Of a stretch of 64,000 bases of DNA, positions 8,747-16,746 are shown piece by piece. The notes beneath the pieces were generated by a model that had not been told where the DNA came from, ran no database searches, and was given only the letters and a program-made list of their open reading frames with translations. The first letter of the stretch is position 1, and each line of letters starts with the position of its first letter. The translations under genes were made by a program, and so were the position numbers. The stretch is taken from the NCBI RefSeq assembly GCF_001905125.1, contig NZ_LWLE01000035.1, positions 314,113 through 378,112 of the forward strand, read 5' to 3'. This DNA comes from Streptomyces sp. TSRI0281. GTDB taxonomy: Bacteria; Actinomycetota; Actinomycetes; Streptomycetales; Streptomycetaceae.

Positions 8747-9019
8747 ATGGTCACCTCCTCCGCTCCCGGCGAAGGCCCCATCCGTCCGGTCTCCGTCTCC
8801 CTCCACGAAGGCACGATCGCCGCCCTCAAGGCACGTACCGGCAAACGCGGCATGTCCGCCTACGTCGAAGCTCTCATCCAGCGCCAGCTAGAGCGGGACC
8901 TGCTGCGCGAACTCATCGAAGACGCTGAAGCCGAACACGGCCCGGTGGACCAGGTAGCGGTCGAGGCCAAGCGAGCGATCCTCCGCGGTGACGTGGCCGA
9001 CTCGGCGGACGCAGCGTGA
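8747..9019 (+). CDS. Ribbon-helix-helix antitoxin of a PIN-domain toxin-antitoxin pair
   Basis: Small acidic protein of 90 residues. Residues about 12-50 fit a ribbon-helix-helix DNA-binding fold: strand RPVSVSL, helix EGTIAALKARTG, then MSAYVEALIQRQLERDL. The C-terminal tail (EAEHGPVDQVAVEAKRAILRGD) would be the toxin-binding part. The coding end overlaps the PIN gene by 4 bp (GTGA), typical of translational coupling in antitoxin-toxin operons. The start is ATG at 8747 with only a weak AGTAGG upstream. The gene lies between the two 33-bp sdaA-end repeats, which suggests acquisition. Confidence 0.8.
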   Translation: MVTSSAPGEGPIRPVSVSLHEGTIAALKARTGKRGMSAYVEALIQRQLERDLLRELIEDAEAEHGPVDQVAVEAKRAILRGDVADSADAA

Positions 9020-9408
9020 GTGGGACGCTCGTCCTGGACTGTGAGGGATTGTCCAAACTCGTACGGCGCTCCCCTGAAGTCACGGAGTGGCTGGCCGCGG
9101 CCGAGGACGAGGACATCCGCGTGGTCACCAGCTCCGTCACGCTGGTCGAGGCACGCGACCCCAAGGTCAACCAGGCCCGCTTCGACCATGCCGTCTCCCG
9201 CGTGAACATCATCCCGCCCACCGAAGCCATCGCCCGCCATGCCAGCAAGCTCCTCGCCACTGCCGGCCTGCACGGCCACAAGTACGCCCTCGACGCCATC
9301 GTGGCCGCCACAGCACTCGCCTCGCCCGCCCCCGTGACCGTGCTGACGTCGGACCCCGAGGACCTCCTCGTGCTGTGCCGCCCCGGCGTCCGCATCGTCA
9401 AGGTGTGA
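9016..9408 (+). CDS. PIN-domain toxin (VapC-like ribonuclease)
   Basis: 130-residue PIN-fold protein predicted to cleave RNA. The acidic active-site residues are visible: D8 in LVLDCEGLSK, E45 in TLVEARD, D93 in ALDAIVAATA and D113 in LTSDPEDL. The GTG start overlaps the antitoxin stop. Together they form a two-gene toxin-antitoxin operon of the VapBC kind, although the antitoxin is ribbon-helix-helix rather than AbrB-like. The RNA target is unknown. No other gene lies inside the repeat-bounded islet. Confidence 0.85.
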   Translation: MSGTLVLDCEGLSKLVRRSPEVTEWLAAAEDEDIRVVTSSVTLVEARDPKVNQARFDHAVSRVNIIPPTEAIARHASKLLATAGLHGHKYALDAIVAATALASPAPVTVLTSDPEDLLVLCRPGVRIVKV

Positions 9409-9475
9409 CCCGGCGAGGCCGCACCTCGGTCCATCCCTTGTGCGGATCGGAGCGCTGCGCGGGGAGCCTTGAACA

Positions 9476-9508
9476 GCGGCGGGCTCGCGGTGAACATCAT
9501 CGAGTGCT
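9476..9508 (+). repeat. 33-bp direct repeat, copy 2 (displaced sdaA 3' end)
   Basis: Perfect copy of 8429-8461. It reads in the same orientation and is followed by AG, which makes a TAG stop where copy 1 has TGA. It is not attached to any reading frame here, so it is a stranded gene end. The likely history is that the ancestral sdaA terminus was moved ~1 kb downstream when the toxin-antitoxin DNA entered. Confidence 0.9.
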
Positions 9509-10104
9509 AGGGGACGCGCCGTAGGCCGTCGCCGCGACGTTCCGCCGACCCTCGGCCCTGACTGTCCGTCACCCCCGTTCCGGGCCACCGGGTCCACGAG
9601 CGTGGGCGCGGCCGTGGGGAAGCCGTGCTCCGTCCGTCCGGGGCTGTCCGTCGGCCGCCGGTTCCGCATACGCCCGGCGGCCGGCCCGGACGCCGGGCGA
9701 CGGGCTTCGGCGGTTCCCCGGCTCCCCGGCGCCCGCGGCCCGTCGAAGGGCCGGGGCGCGCCGCCCTTTCCCGCTCCGGTGCCGCTCATCGGCATGACGG
9801 CGTCCGCCGCCGCGTCGGGGACCGGGTACGTCCGGCGTCGGGGACGACGCCCCGTACCGGCCGCCGGTGCGGGGAGCACCCCGGCCCCATGCCCCTCCGC
9901 TCCCCTCCGTTACGCCCCGCTCACCGCGGTCTCGCCCGCGGTGGGGCACTTCTTCCATCGTGCTCTATGCACCGGCGGGCACGGCCGGACGGGCAGCCGA
10001 TCAGTAGCCTGATCATTGACGCTCCGTCATCGACGGGCGTCCAGCCCTCCCCTTCCCCGTCTTCCCTTCGCCGGTCCCCCCACGACCGGGACAGGAGCCA
10101 CTCC
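9509..10104. other. Non-coding region between the islet and the P450 gene
   Basis: About 600 bp of very GC-rich DNA. Long open frames exist on both strands, but none has a ribosome site, recognisable protein or balanced composition. A short palindrome, CCGTC/GACGG at 10024-10036, lies before the P450 gene. Nothing else is recognised. Confidence 0.4.
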
Positions 10105-11319
10105 GTGGATGTGCCCTTCCCCATCGACCCGGCAGGCAGCGATATCCCCACCGAGGGCGCACGGCTCCGCAAGGCCGGAGCCGCCACCCTCGTGACGCTG
10201 CCCGGCGGCATCACCGCGTGGGCCGTCACCCATCACTCGCTGCTCAAGCAGCTGCTCACCGACGACCGGGTGAGCAAGGACCCGCGTACCCACTGGCCCA
10301 CCTGGCAGCGCGGGGAGATCACCCCGGACTCCTGGCTGCACACCTGGCTCGGCGTGGTCAACATGTTCACGGCGTACGGGGAGGATCACCGCAGGCTGCG
10401 CAAACTCGTCGCGCCCGCGTTCACCGCCCGTCGCACCGAGGCCCTCTCCGGTGAGATCGAGAGCATCGCCGGCCGGCTTCTGGACACCCTGGAGACGGTC
10501 CCGGCCGGCCGGGGGATCGATCTGCGCGCCGGGTACGCGCACCCGCTGCCGATGCAGGTCATGTGCAGTCTGTTCGGGATTCCCGAGCAGCTCCGGCCTC
10601 GTACCGCGGCGGTCATCGCCCGCATCTTCGAGACCGACATCGGTCCGGAGGAGGCCGCGTCCACCTGGCGGGAGATCCAGGAGGTGCTGACCGAACTGGT
10701 CGCGCTCAAGCGCCCCGATCCCGGCGACGACATGACCAGTGTGCTGATCGCCGCCCGGGACGAGGACGGGGCCCGGCTGAGCGAGGAGGAACTGCTGCAC
10801 ACCCTGTGGCTGGTGATCTCCGCCGGGTTCGAGACCACCGTGAATCTCATCGGCAACGCCGTGCACGCCCTGCTCAGCCATCCCGAGCAGCTCCGTCTCG
10901 TCACCGCGGGCGAGGCGTCCTGGAGCGATGTGGTCGAGGAGACCCTGCGCTGGGCCCCGAGCGTGGCCAGCCTGCCCCTGCGCTTCGCCGTGGACGACAT
11001 CCCGCTCCCCGACGGCCGGACGATCGCCAGGGGCGAGGCGATCCTCCCCGCCTACGCGGCGGCGGGCCGGGACCCGGATCAGCACGGCGACGACGCCGAC
11101 GACTTCGACATCACCCGGCCCGCCCACGGGCATCTGGCGTTCGGCCACGGCGTGCACATGTGCCTGGGCGCGCCCCTCGCCCGCCTCGAAGCGCGGATCG
11201 CCCTGCCGGCCCTCTTCGCACGGTTCCCCGGCCTGGCGCTCGCCGGGGAACCGCGGGACCTGGTGCCCATGGAGTCGTTCATCTCGAACGGGTTCCGGGC
11301 CCTGCCCGTCACCCTGTGA
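10105..11319 (+). CDS. Cytochrome P450
   Basis: Soluble bacterial P450 monooxygenase of 404 residues. Hallmarks: the I-helix oxygen-activation motif AGFETT (residues 240-245), ExxR as ETLR (279-282), and the haem loop FGHGVHMC with ligand C353. The GTG start at 10105 follows AGGAG by 7 bp; the longer upstream frame is non-homologous. No ferredoxin gene is adjacent. It stands alone on the plus strand, converges on the DAHP synthase gene, and lies 1.8 kb before a terpene cyclase gene. Oxidation of that terpene is possible, but the intervening gene is on the other strand, so no operon links them. Substrate unknown. Confidence 0.93.
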   Translation: MDVPFPIDPAGSDIPTEGARLRKAGAATLVTLPGGITAWAVTHHSLLKQLLTDDRVSKDPRTHWPTWQRGEITPDSWLHTWLGVVNMFTAYGEDHRRLRKLVAPAFTARRTEALSGEIESIAGRLLDTLETVPAGRGIDLRAGYAHPLPMQVMCSLFGIPEQLRPRTAAVIARIFETDIGPEEAASTWREIQEVLTELVALKRPDPGDDMTSVLIAARDEDGARLSEEELLHTLWLVISAGFETTVNLIGNAVHALLSHPEQLRLVTAGEASWSDVVEETLRWAPSVASLPLRFAVDDIPLPDGRTIARGEAILPAYAAAGRDPDQHGDDADDFDITRPAHGHLAFGHGVHMCLGAPLARLEARIALPALFARFPGLALAGEPRDLVPMESFISNGFRALPVTL

Positions 11320-11364
11320 CCGCTCGGCGAGCCGGCGGCCCGGCCCCGCACGCCCGGCCGGGTC

Positions 11365-12459
11365 CTATGCGGCGGACGTGCGCCGTGCCGCCCGGCGCCG
11401 GCGCACCGCCGACGCCAGCTCGCCCAGCAGTTCCTCCGTCCGCTCCCATCCGATGCAGGCGTCCGTCACGCTCTGCCCGTAGGTGAGCGTGTCGAGGGGG
11501 CCCGGCTCCTGACGTCCCTCGCGCAGGAAGCTCTCCACCATCAGCCCGGCGATCCCTTCCTCGCCCCCGGCGATCCGGTCGGCGATCTCGCCGACGACCT
11601 CCGCCTGCCGGTGGTGGTCCTTGCCGCTGTTGGCGTGGCTTGCGTCGATGACCAGTTGCTCGGGCATGCCCGCCCCGGCCAGCAGCTTCAGGGCGTCGCG
11701 GATGTCCTCGGGGCCGTAGTTGGGGCCGCCGCGCCCGCCGCGCAGGATGACGTGGCAGTCGGGGTTGCCGCTCGTGGAGACGATGGAGCCGTTGCCCTGT
11801 TCGTCCACGCCGAAGAAGACATGGTCGCCCGCCGCCGCCCGGCATCCGTCGACGGCGGGCTGCACCGCGCCGTCGGTCGCGTTCTTGAAGCCGACGGGCA
11901 TCGACAGGCCCGAGGCGAGCTGGCGGTGCACCTGGCTCTCCGGCGTACGCGCGCCGATCGCTCCCCAGGTCACCGCGTCCGCGATGTACTGCGGGCTGGT
12001 CGGCTCCAGGAACTCGCAGCCCACCGGGAGTCCGGTGTCGAGCACATCGAGCAGCACCTGGCGGGCGATCCGCAGCCCGTGCTGGACATCGTGCGTCCCG
12101 TCCAGGTGGGGGTCGTTGATGAGCCCCTTCCATCCGAGCGTCGTACGGGGCTTCTCGAAGTACACCCGCATCACCACGCACAGGTCCTCGTGGAGCGGGG
12201 CGACGGCCGCGGCGAGGCGCCGGGCGTAATCCCGGGCGGCGGCCGGGTCGTGGACGGAGCAGGGGCCGACGACGAGCAGCAGGCGGTCGTCCGCCCCAGT
12301 GAGCACGTCCTCGACGGCGCGTCGGCTGTCCTGGACCAGAGCGGCGCGGGTGGGGCCCAACGGCAGGTCGCCGAGCAGGACGGACGGGGCGATCAGGGGC
12401 TGGAATCCGGTGACGCGCAGGTCATTGGTGCGCAGGGGGCCCGAGGTGGGCGTGGTCAT
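11365..12459 (-). CDS. 3-deoxy-7-phosphoheptulonate (DAHP) synthase, type I
   Basis: First enzyme of the shikimate pathway, joining phosphoenolpyruvate and erythrose 4-phosphate. It is 364 residues and of the E. coli AroF/AroG/AroH type: GPCSVH (65-70), the RVYFEKPRTTLGWKGL phosphate/PEP-binding segment from R98, GSIVSTSGNPDCHVILRGG and DASHANSGK. The ATG at 12459 is preferred over the longer frame from 12540, which has no homology. Streptomycetes generally carry a plant-like type II enzyme for housekeeping, so this looks like an extra copy. Its leader carries a putative aromatic amino acid attenuator. Confidence 0.93.
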   Translation of the reverse strand: MTTPTSGPLRTNDLRVTGFQPLIAPSVLLGDLPLGPTRAALVQDSRRAVEDVLTGADDRLLLVVGPCSVHDPAAARDYARRLAAAVAPLHEDLCVVMRVYFEKPRTTLGWKGLINDPHLDGTHDVQHGLRIARQVLLDVLDTGLPVGCEFLEPTSPQYIADAVTWGAIGARTPESQVHRQLASGLSMPVGFKNATDGAVQPAVDGCRAAAGDHVFFGVDEQGNGSIVSTSGNPDCHVILRGGRGGPNYGPEDIRDALKLLAGAGMPEQLVIDASHANSGKDHHRQAEVVGEIADRIAGGEEGIAGLMVESFLREGRQEPGPLDTLTYGQSVTDACIGWERTEELLGELASAVRRRRAARRTSAA

Positions 12460-12543
12460 GGGGTGATCCTGTCTCTGTGCCGAGGCAGGGTCCCGGTCCT
12501 GCGGTGCTACGTCCGCATCACCCGTTACCAGCCGCCTCAACGA

Positions 12544-12572
12544 CGAAAAGGCAGAGACGGATCGTCTCTGCC
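12544..12572 (-). terminator. Intrinsic terminator in the leader of the DAHP synthase gene (attenuator hairpin)
   Basis: Perfect 10-bp stem GGCAGAGACG/CGTCTCTGCC with a 3-nt loop (12550-12572). On the minus strand it is followed by CTTTTC, a rare T run for this genome. It lies 85 bp before the gene it precedes, not after a gene, so it would stop transcription before the enzyme is made. That is what an attenuator does. Confidence 0.75.
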
Positions 12573-12594
12573 CTGCTGGCTCCGGATGATTGGT

Positions 12595-12636
12595 CGGTGG
12601 TCAGCGCATGTGACCACCGGCTCCACCCGGAGCCGG
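12595..12636 (-). promoter_or_regulatory. Alternative hairpins in the leader RNA of the DAHP synthase gene
   Basis: Two hairpins cover the 3' half of the leader peptide. CGGTGGTCA/TGACCACCG (12595-12603 with 12611-12619) spans the peptide stop codon. CCGGCTCC/GGAGCCGG (12617-12624 with 12629-12636) lies just upstream in the RNA. A further GGCTCCGG (12578-12585) between them and the terminator can pair with GGAGCC of the second hairpin, so mutually exclusive structures are possible. The pairing is read by eye and has not been folded. Confidence 0.5.
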
Positions 12637-12672
12637 CGTAAAGCGCCGATACCAACCAAACAACGTAGACAT
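12601..12672 (-). CDS. Putative leader peptide controlling the DAHP synthase gene
   Basis: A 23-codon open frame begins with ATG at 12672 and ends with TGA at 12601, directly before the attenuator hairpins. Residues 5-11 read F-G-W-Y-R-R-F, so Phe, Trp, Tyr and Phe codons are packed together. Both Phe codons are TTT and the Tyr codon is TAT, which are rare in this genome. Such clusters sense charged tRNA supply in attenuators of aromatic biosynthesis genes. An AGGG lies about 8 bp upstream of the ATG. The peptide itself would have no function. Confidence 0.7.
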   Translation of the reverse strand: MSTLFGWYRRFTPAPGGAGGHMR

Positions 12673-13120
12673 GCGGAGGACCCTAACACGGGTGATCGGC
12701 CGGTCAGGGGCCCGCCGGAGCGGTGAGCCGACGGGCCCGCCGGACCGGCTCGTGGCTCACCCGTCCCGGGCGTCCTGGAGAGTCCCGGAAGTTCACCAAC
12801 CGCTCAGAGACGTTCAGGCGTTCGCGACGATGAAGCGATTTCGGTCACATATAGGCTTCCCACAATCACCCACAAGGGGTTGACTGGGGGTCACGCATGG
12901 TGACGCGGTTCGCCCCCATCGGCTCGCGAATCCGGCTCCGATGCCCCGGCCCCGGCGGAGGAAAGAGGACAGCGATGACCGCCTCACCTCGGACAGTGAC
13001 CCTTTGGCCACGAGTGGTGGGCGCCGGGCGTCCGCACTCCGCCGGACCGGCCCCATGCGCGAGCACGAGATATTCCGCGCTCTCACCGTTCTTCCGTACC
13101 GTTCCGCAGAGGGGCTACAA
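12673..13120. other. Divergent intergenic region between DAHP synthase leader and terpene cyclase
   Basis: About 450 bp carrying the promoters of both divergent transcripts. Around 12830-12890 there is a more AT-rich stretch with TTGACT, but no matching -10 could be chosen with confidence. An open frame at 12902-13124 overlaps the cyclase start, and I regard it as non-coding. Confidence 0.4.
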
Positions 13121-14128
13121 ATGAGCCAGATCGCTTTACCGACGTTTCATATGCCGTTCGAGAGCACAGGGTGCAATCCGGGCATCGCGGAAACCAGGAA
13201 GGCCGCCTGGGAGTGGGCGGAATCCCATGGCCTGTTCCTTTCCCCGCCCGCCCGGAAAAAGATGATCCGGACACGCCCCGAACTCTGGATTTCCCTCATT
13301 TTCCCCAGGGCCTCCCAGCGCCATCTCGACCTCTTCTGCCAGTGGCTGTTCTGGGCGTTCCTGGTGGACGACGAGTTCGACGACGGTCCGGCCGGGCGCG
13401 ATCCCCGGATGTGCGAGGAGGCGATCGCCCGGCTCGTCGACGTGTTCGACGGAGCCGTACCGGTCGGACGCATGGAGCACGCCCTGGACGGACTGCGCGA
13501 GCGGACCTGCCGGGACCGGTCGCCGCGCTGGGTACGGCAGTTCCGCCGGGACACCGTCGCCTGGCTGTGGACGTACTACGCCGAGGCGGTCGAGCGGGCC
13601 GCCGGACAGGTCCCGAGCCGGGCCGACTTCGTGAAGCACCGCCGGGACTCGGTGGCCATGCAGCCCTTCCTGTGCCTGCACGAGATCACCGCCGGAATCG
13701 ACCTCCCGGACTCCGCCCGGAGCCTGCCCGCCTACATCGCCCTGCGCAACGCGGTGACCGATCATTCCGGGCTTTGCAACGACATCTGCTCGTTCGAGAA
13801 GGAGGCCGCCCTCGGCTACGAGCACAACGCCGTACGGCTCATCCAGCGGGACCGGGGAACCAGCCTCCAGGAGGCCGTGGACGAGGCCGGGATTCAACTT
13901 GCCCGGATTGCCGAGCGGGTACAGCGGGCGGAAAAGGAACTGGCCGAGGAAATCGACGCGGCGGACATCGGCGGAGGCACCCGGGCCGCGCTGGAACGCT
14001 GCGTACAGGACTACCGGGGGCTCGTACGGGGCGACTTCGACTACCACGCACGCGCCGAGCGGTACACCCGTCCCGATCTCGTGGAGCTGGACGAGCGGGA
14101 CTCGCTGTCGCGGTACTTCGCCGCCTGA
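13121..14128 (+). CDS. Class I terpene cyclase, sesquiterpene type (possibly caryolan-1-ol synthase-like)
   Basis: 335-residue terpene cyclase that ionises a prenyl diphosphate with three magnesium ions. The acidic motif is DDEFD (83-87). The second metal site is NDICSFEKE, with N220, S224 and E228. A pyrophosphate-sensing arginine region (KHRRDS) and the C-terminal RY pair are present. The ATG at 13121 has GAGGGG upstream. The N-terminus and length resemble, from memory, the S. griseus (+)-caryolan-1-ol synthase GcoA, but I could not align them, so the product is a guess. It is followed by a strong terminator and is monocistronic. Confidence 0.9.
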   Translation: MSQIALPTFHMPFESTGCNPGIAETRKAAWEWAESHGLFLSPPARKKMIRTRPELWISLIFPRASQRHLDLFCQWLFWAFLVDDEFDDGPAGRDPRMCEEAIARLVDVFDGAVPVGRMEHALDGLRERTCRDRSPRWVRQFRRDTVAWLWTYYAEAVERAAGQVPSRADFVKHRRDSVAMQPFLCLHEITAGIDLPDSARSLPAYIALRNAVTDHSGLCNDICSFEKEAALGYEHNAVRLIQRDRGTSLQEAVDEAGIQLARIAERVQRAEKELAEEIDAADIGGGTRAALERCVQDYRGLVRGDFDYHARAERYTRPDLVELDERDSLSRYFAA

Positions 14129-14136
14129 GGATCCAA

Positions 14137-14168
14137 GGGTGTGAGGAGCTGAGGGTGTGAGGAGCTGA
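14137..14168. repeat. 16-bp tandem duplication
   Basis: Two perfect copies of GGGTGTGAGGAGCTGA lie head to tail just after the terpene cyclase stop, followed by a partial third (GGGCCTGA). Probably a slippage product without coding meaning. Confidence 0.85.
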
Positions 14169-14206
14169 GGGCCTGAAGGCCCCAGAGCGCGGCACCGGCC
14201 GTGCAC

Positions 14207-14245
14207 AGGGCCCGGGGACTCCCGCCGAGGGAGTCCCCGGGCCCT
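14207..14245 (+). terminator. Terminator of the terpene cyclase gene
   Basis: 17-bp perfect inverted repeat, AGGGCCCGGGGACTCCC with its complement, around a 5-nt loop. This is a strong GC-rich hairpin about 80 bp after the cyclase stop, without a clear T tract, as is common in Streptomyces. Confidence 0.8.
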
Positions 14246-14439
14246 TCCCGTGGTGATCGGATCGAGTCATGAAAGGTCGGGACAGGACAGGACAGATCAG
14301 AGGCGATCACATGGAAGACTGTGGAAACCGGCACCACCACAGGTCGCCGTCTGGCCGCGCCGACGGAACCGCTGTTCCCCCACACAGCTCCTGACCTGCT
14401 GGAATGCCGCTCCTTTCACCAACGTCCCCGGGGAATCAC

Positions 14440-16746
14440 GTGAGATCGAAGCGAAGAGTATGGGCCACGGCTGCCGTCGCGACGGCAGCCGTGGCGGGTG
14501 TCCTGGTCGTCCAGGGGGTGACCGGCACACCCACCACCGGCGAGGACCCCGACGCCAAGTCCGCTCCCGCGCAGGCCGATGTGCGCAAGACCGCGCTGAA
14601 GGTGTCCGAGGACGGCGGCTCCGCCTCCCTGCGGCAGCGCAGCACCGAACCGTTCAGCATGCTCGGCGTCACCTGGACCGACCCGGCCGCCAAGGTGTCG
14701 GGCGAGGTCGAGGCACGTACCCGGTCCGCCGCCACGGGCAGCTGGACCGGCTGGCTGCCGCTCGACACGGAGATCGACGGGCGTACCGAGGCGGGCCGCC
14801 CCGGCGTCCGGGGCACCACCGAACCCCGCTGGGTCGGTCCGTCCAACGGCGTGGAGGTCCGCGTCACCGCCGGGGACGGCACGTCGGCCGGGCTCCCGAA
14901 GGGGCTGCGGCTGGACACCGTGGACCCCGGAGGGAGCACGTCCCCGGCCGCCGAACCGGCCGCGTACGTCGCTGCCGACACCGCACCGGTGGAGCCCGCC
15001 GAAGATCCGACGGCCACCGAGGAACCGGCGCCGACACAGACGCCCGACACTCCGCCGTCGCCCGATCCGTCCCCGGCCGACACCACCGGACCGGACCCCT
15101 CCGCGACGACGGAGACCCCCCGGACGCCCAGCTCCGACCCGGACCCGATCCTGACGTCCCCGGCTCCGTCGCAGCCGCCGTCCGTGACCGCCGAGCCGTC
15201 GGCGACCCTGCCGCCCGCCCCGCCGTCCACGGTGCCGCAGCCGCCGGTCGTCCCGCGCGCCGGGTGGGGCGCGGACGAGTCGCTGAACAACGAGTCCCCG
15301 GACTACATGTCCTCGGTCAAGGCCGTCTTCGTCCACCACACCGCGCAGACCAACAGCTACTCCTGCGCCGACTCTCCCGCCATCGTGCGCGGTCTGCTCG
15401 CCTTCCATGTGAAGTCGAACGGCTGGAAGGACCTCGGCTACAACTTCCTGGTCGACACGTGCGGAAAGATCTTCGAAGGCCGTAAGGGCGGCGTGGACCG
15501 GGCGGTCCAGGGCGCGCACACCTACGGCTTCAACCGCGACACCGCCGGTATCGCCGTGATCGGGATGTACACCGACACGAAGGCCGCGAGCGCCGCGACC
15601 GCCTCGGTCGCCCGGATCGCCGCGTGGAAGCTCGGCCAGTACGGCGGCGACCCCGCCGGTACGGTCCCGCTGACCGCGGGTGCGGCGGGAAACAACTACG
15701 CCGGTACGAAGTTCACCGCCGGGAAGAAGTACTCCTTCCAGCGGATCTCCGGCCACCGGGACGGCTTCAACACCCAGTGCCCCGGCGGCAAGCTCTACGG
15801 TCAGCTCTCCGCGATCCGCGGCCTCGCCGCGGGCCCCGTCACCGGCCTGACCATCAAGTCGGTGACCGGAGCGAGCGCTTCGGGCAGCACCTACTACACC
15901 ACGTCGGACATCACTGTCGGCTGGGCGGCCTCCACTCCCGCCGCGTTCATCACCACGTACGACCTGCTGGTCGACGGGAAGTCCGTGGCCACCACCAAGG
16001 GCAGCGTCACCTCGGCCGGGGCCACGCTCGCCGCGGGCAGCCACAAGGTCCAGGTCCGGGCCACCCACCAGTCGGGGAGGACCAGCCTCTCCGCGACGGC
16101 GACCGTCGTCGCGGACCGTACGCCGCCCGCCTTCCCGGCCAGGCCGAGCCTCTCGCTGCGCACCGGCACGGTGAGCACCACCGCCGTCCCGCTCACGCTG
16201 AAGTGGAAGGCCACCGACGCGGCCTCGCTCAAGGAGGTCAGGCTCACCACGCCCACGGCGAAGACGTACGGTCCGACGACGGTCAGCGCCTCGCACACCG
16301 CGAAGTCCGGCGTGGCGACCGCCTGGAGGATGACGGCGTACGACCGTGCGGGCAACACGGCGGGCGCCTCGGTCACCGGTACTCCGGTCATCCTCAAGGA
16401 GTCCTCGGCGAAGAAGTCCGGCAGCTGGTCGACGAAGTCCTCGTCCCACTACCTGGGCGGCAAGTCGTACGCGAGCGGCACCAAGAACGCCGCCCTCACC
16501 TGGACGTTCACCGGCCGCTCGGTCGCCTGGGTGGTCTCCCGGGCCTCGACCTCCGGCATCGCGTACGTCTATGTGGACGGCGTCAAGGTGGCCACGGTGG
16601 ACCTGAAGTCCTCCAGCACCAAGTACCGCGACGCGATCTGGACGAAGTCCTGGTCCTCCAGCGCGAAGCACACCGTCAAGATCGTGGTGGCCGGCACCAA
16701 GGGCCGCCCGACCGTCACCACGGACGGGCTCGTCCACCTCACGTAG
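14440..16746 (+). CDS. Secreted peptidoglycan N-acetylmuramoyl-L-alanine amidase (PGRP/amidase_2) with C-terminal adhesive domains
   Basis: Exported cell wall hydrolase of 768 residues. An N-terminal signal peptide (MRSKRRVWATAAVATAAVAG) is followed by an unknown domain. A Pro/Thr/Asp-rich linker runs from about residue 185 to 268. The PGRP amidase domain covers about 270-455. Zinc-site sequence is seen in VFVHHTAQ (about 298) and SGHRDGFNTQCPG (about 438), with YNFLVDTCGKIFEGR between. The C-terminal ~310 residues look like two Ig/fibronectin-like repeats and a jelly-roll-like end. The GTG start at 14440 is chosen because the signal peptide begins there. It converges on the PucR gene, overlapping its 3' end by 8 bp. 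Confidence 0.9.
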   Translation: MRSKRRVWATAAVATAAVAGVLVVQGVTGTPTTGEDPDAKSAPAQADVRKTALKVSEDGGSASLRQRSTEPFSMLGVTWTDPAAKVSGEVEARTRSAATGSWTGWLPLDTEIDGRTEAGRPGVRGTTEPRWVGPSNGVEVRVTAGDGTSAGLPKGLRLDTVDPGGSTSPAAEPAAYVAADTAPVEPAEDPTATEEPAPTQTPDTPPSPDPSPADTTGPDPSATTETPRTPSSDPDPILTSPAPSQPPSVTAEPSATLPPAPPSTVPQPPVVPRAGWGADESLNNESPDYMSSVKAVFVHHTAQTNSYSCADSPAIVRGLLAFHVKSNGWKDLGYNFLVDTCGKIFEGRKGGVDRAVQGAHTYGFNRDTAGIAVIGMYTDTKAASAATASVARIAAWKLGQYGGDPAGTVPLTAGAAGNNYAGTKFTAGKKYSFQRISGHRDGFNTQCPGGKLYGQLSAIRGLAAGPVTGLTIKSVTGASASGSTYYTTSDITVGWAASTPAAFITTYDLLVDGKSVATTKGSVTSAGATLAAGSHKVQVRATHQSGRTSLSATATVVADRTPPAFPARPSLSLRTGTVSTTAVPLTLKWKATDAASLKEVRLTTPTAKTYGPTTVSASHTAKSGVATAWRMTAYDRAGNTAGASVTGTPVILKESSAKKSGSWSTKSSSHYLGGKSYASGTKNAALTWTFTGRSVAWVVSRASTSGIAYVYVDGVKVATVDLKSSSTKYRDAIWTKSWSSSAKHTVKIVVAGTKGRPTVTTDGLVHLT

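Noticed and set aside
8429..9508. Insertion sequence
   Set aside because: No transposase and no terminal inverted repeats; the flanking repeats are 33 bp of sdaA sequence, far longer than a usual target duplication.
9569..10012. Long overlapping open frames on both strands before the P450 gene
   Set aside because: Arginine/proline-rich translations, no ribosome site, no recognisable motif; typical of GC-rich non-coding DNA.
12902..13124. 75-codon frame upstream of the terpene cyclase
   Set aside because: Overlaps the cyclase start, no ribosome site and no protein-like features.
10105..14128. Confirmed terpene biosynthetic gene cluster
   Set aside because: Genes are separated, on alternating strands, with no shared promoter or transporter; only a weak association can be claimed.
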